From: Ciceribacter sp. L1K22
Lineage (GTDB): Bacteria > Pseudomonadota > Alphaproteobacteria > Rhizobiales > Rhizobiaceae
NCBI RefSeq assembly: GCF_017599385.1
Contig: NZ_JAGFPK010000001.1
Span: forward strand, 1-64,000
Length of the DNA: 64,000 nucleotides
Direction of reading: 5' to 3'
A model generated the notes under the pieces. It did no database searches. It worked only from the letters and a program-made list of their open reading frames with translations, and was not told where the DNA came from. Both the position numbers and the translations under genes were made by a program. Below are positions 63,894 through 64,000 of the stretch, piece by piece. Each line of letters begins with the position of its first letter. The stretch's first letter is position 1.

Positions 63894-64000
63894 TTGGGCT
63901 CCGACCTCCACCGTCCGTTGGGTCAGGATATCAAGGGCCGCCGCAAATCTCGCGGCGGCCTCTTTCGTCGCGTTGGCGGTATCGCAACGGTGATGACGAT
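63894..64000 (+). CDS. Divergent polysaccharide deacetylase (YibQ type), 5' end only
   Basis: An open frame begins at TTG 63894 (GAGGGA nine bases upstream) and runs off the window without a stop: (M)GSDLHRPLGQDIKGRRKSRG and on. The MGxDLxxPLGQ opening is what I know from the divergent polysaccharide deacetylase (DUF610) protein that follows ctpA in rhizobia. Only about 35 residues are visible and no catalytic domain is in view, so the assignment rests on this start and on gene order. Confidence 0.65.
   Translation, partial: MGSDLHRPLGQDIKGRRKSRGGLFRRVGGIATVMT

Overview
The window looks like chromosomal DNA from a Rhizobiaceae alphaproteobacterium (Rhizobium, Agrobacterium, Sinorhizobium or a close relative). 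The evidence is the gene order rplU-rpmA-GNAT-obgE-proB-proA-nadD-rsfS-rlmH-envC-ctpA, the glxABCD-glnT-purU block, the high GC content and protein sequences of rhizobial type. No transposase, prophage or CRISPR array was seen. The one complete RNA gene is tRNA-Ser(CGA). The extreme left edge appears to hold the promoter and leader of an rRNA operon that runs leftward out of the window.

Layout. 1-830: putative rrn promoter and leader on the minus strand, then a small membrane protein. 831-2857: a cobalamin riboswitch in front of a CbiM-like metal transporter, then purC. 2952-9566: a TetR-type regulator and a tripartite RND efflux pump (adaptor, pump, outer-membrane factor). 9834-13844: gabT-gabD, an OxyR-like LysR regulator and a DUF465 protein. 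14014-16826: efp facing epmA-epmB, the complete EF-P lysylation set. 16968-22759: a compact five-gene operon of acyl carrier protein, acyl-CoA-dehydrogenase-like flavoprotein, amino acid:[carrier protein] ligase (a seryl-tRNA-synthetase relative), DUF1839 protein and GH2 glycosidase. 22756-28538: an exopolysaccharide-type set of GT4 glycosyltransferase, Wzz/ExoP-like protein with a decayed kinase domain, Wzy-like polymerase and secreted GH5 glucanase.

28647-35053: the glxA regulator, glxBCD (a glutamate synthase split into three polypeptides), glnT (type III glutamine synthetase family) and purU. 35177-39094: a kinase/phospho-lyase fusion protein and a PfkB sugar kinase. 39256-41661: exbB-exbD-tonB. 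41648-48516: a two-domain APH/P-loop kinase, the pipecolate (lysine) catabolic pair amaB-amaA with a divergent LysR regulator, and a flavoprotein. 48606-52507: an HTH-cupin regulator, an ABC-F ATPase, an RTX calcium-binding protein and tRNA-Ser. 52606-64000: the conserved ribosome, proline, NAD and envelope block, ending in the first codons of a YibQ-type polysaccharide deacetylase.

The most unusual region is 14.0-28.5 kb. Two different aminoacyl-tRNA-synthetase paralogues that charge proteins rather than tRNA, EpmA and the carrier-protein ligase, lie about 2.6 kb apart on the same strand. The second belongs to an operon next to polysaccharide genes and its product is unknown. The sequence suggests aminoacyl-carrier-protein chemistry connected with a glycan, but does not prove it.
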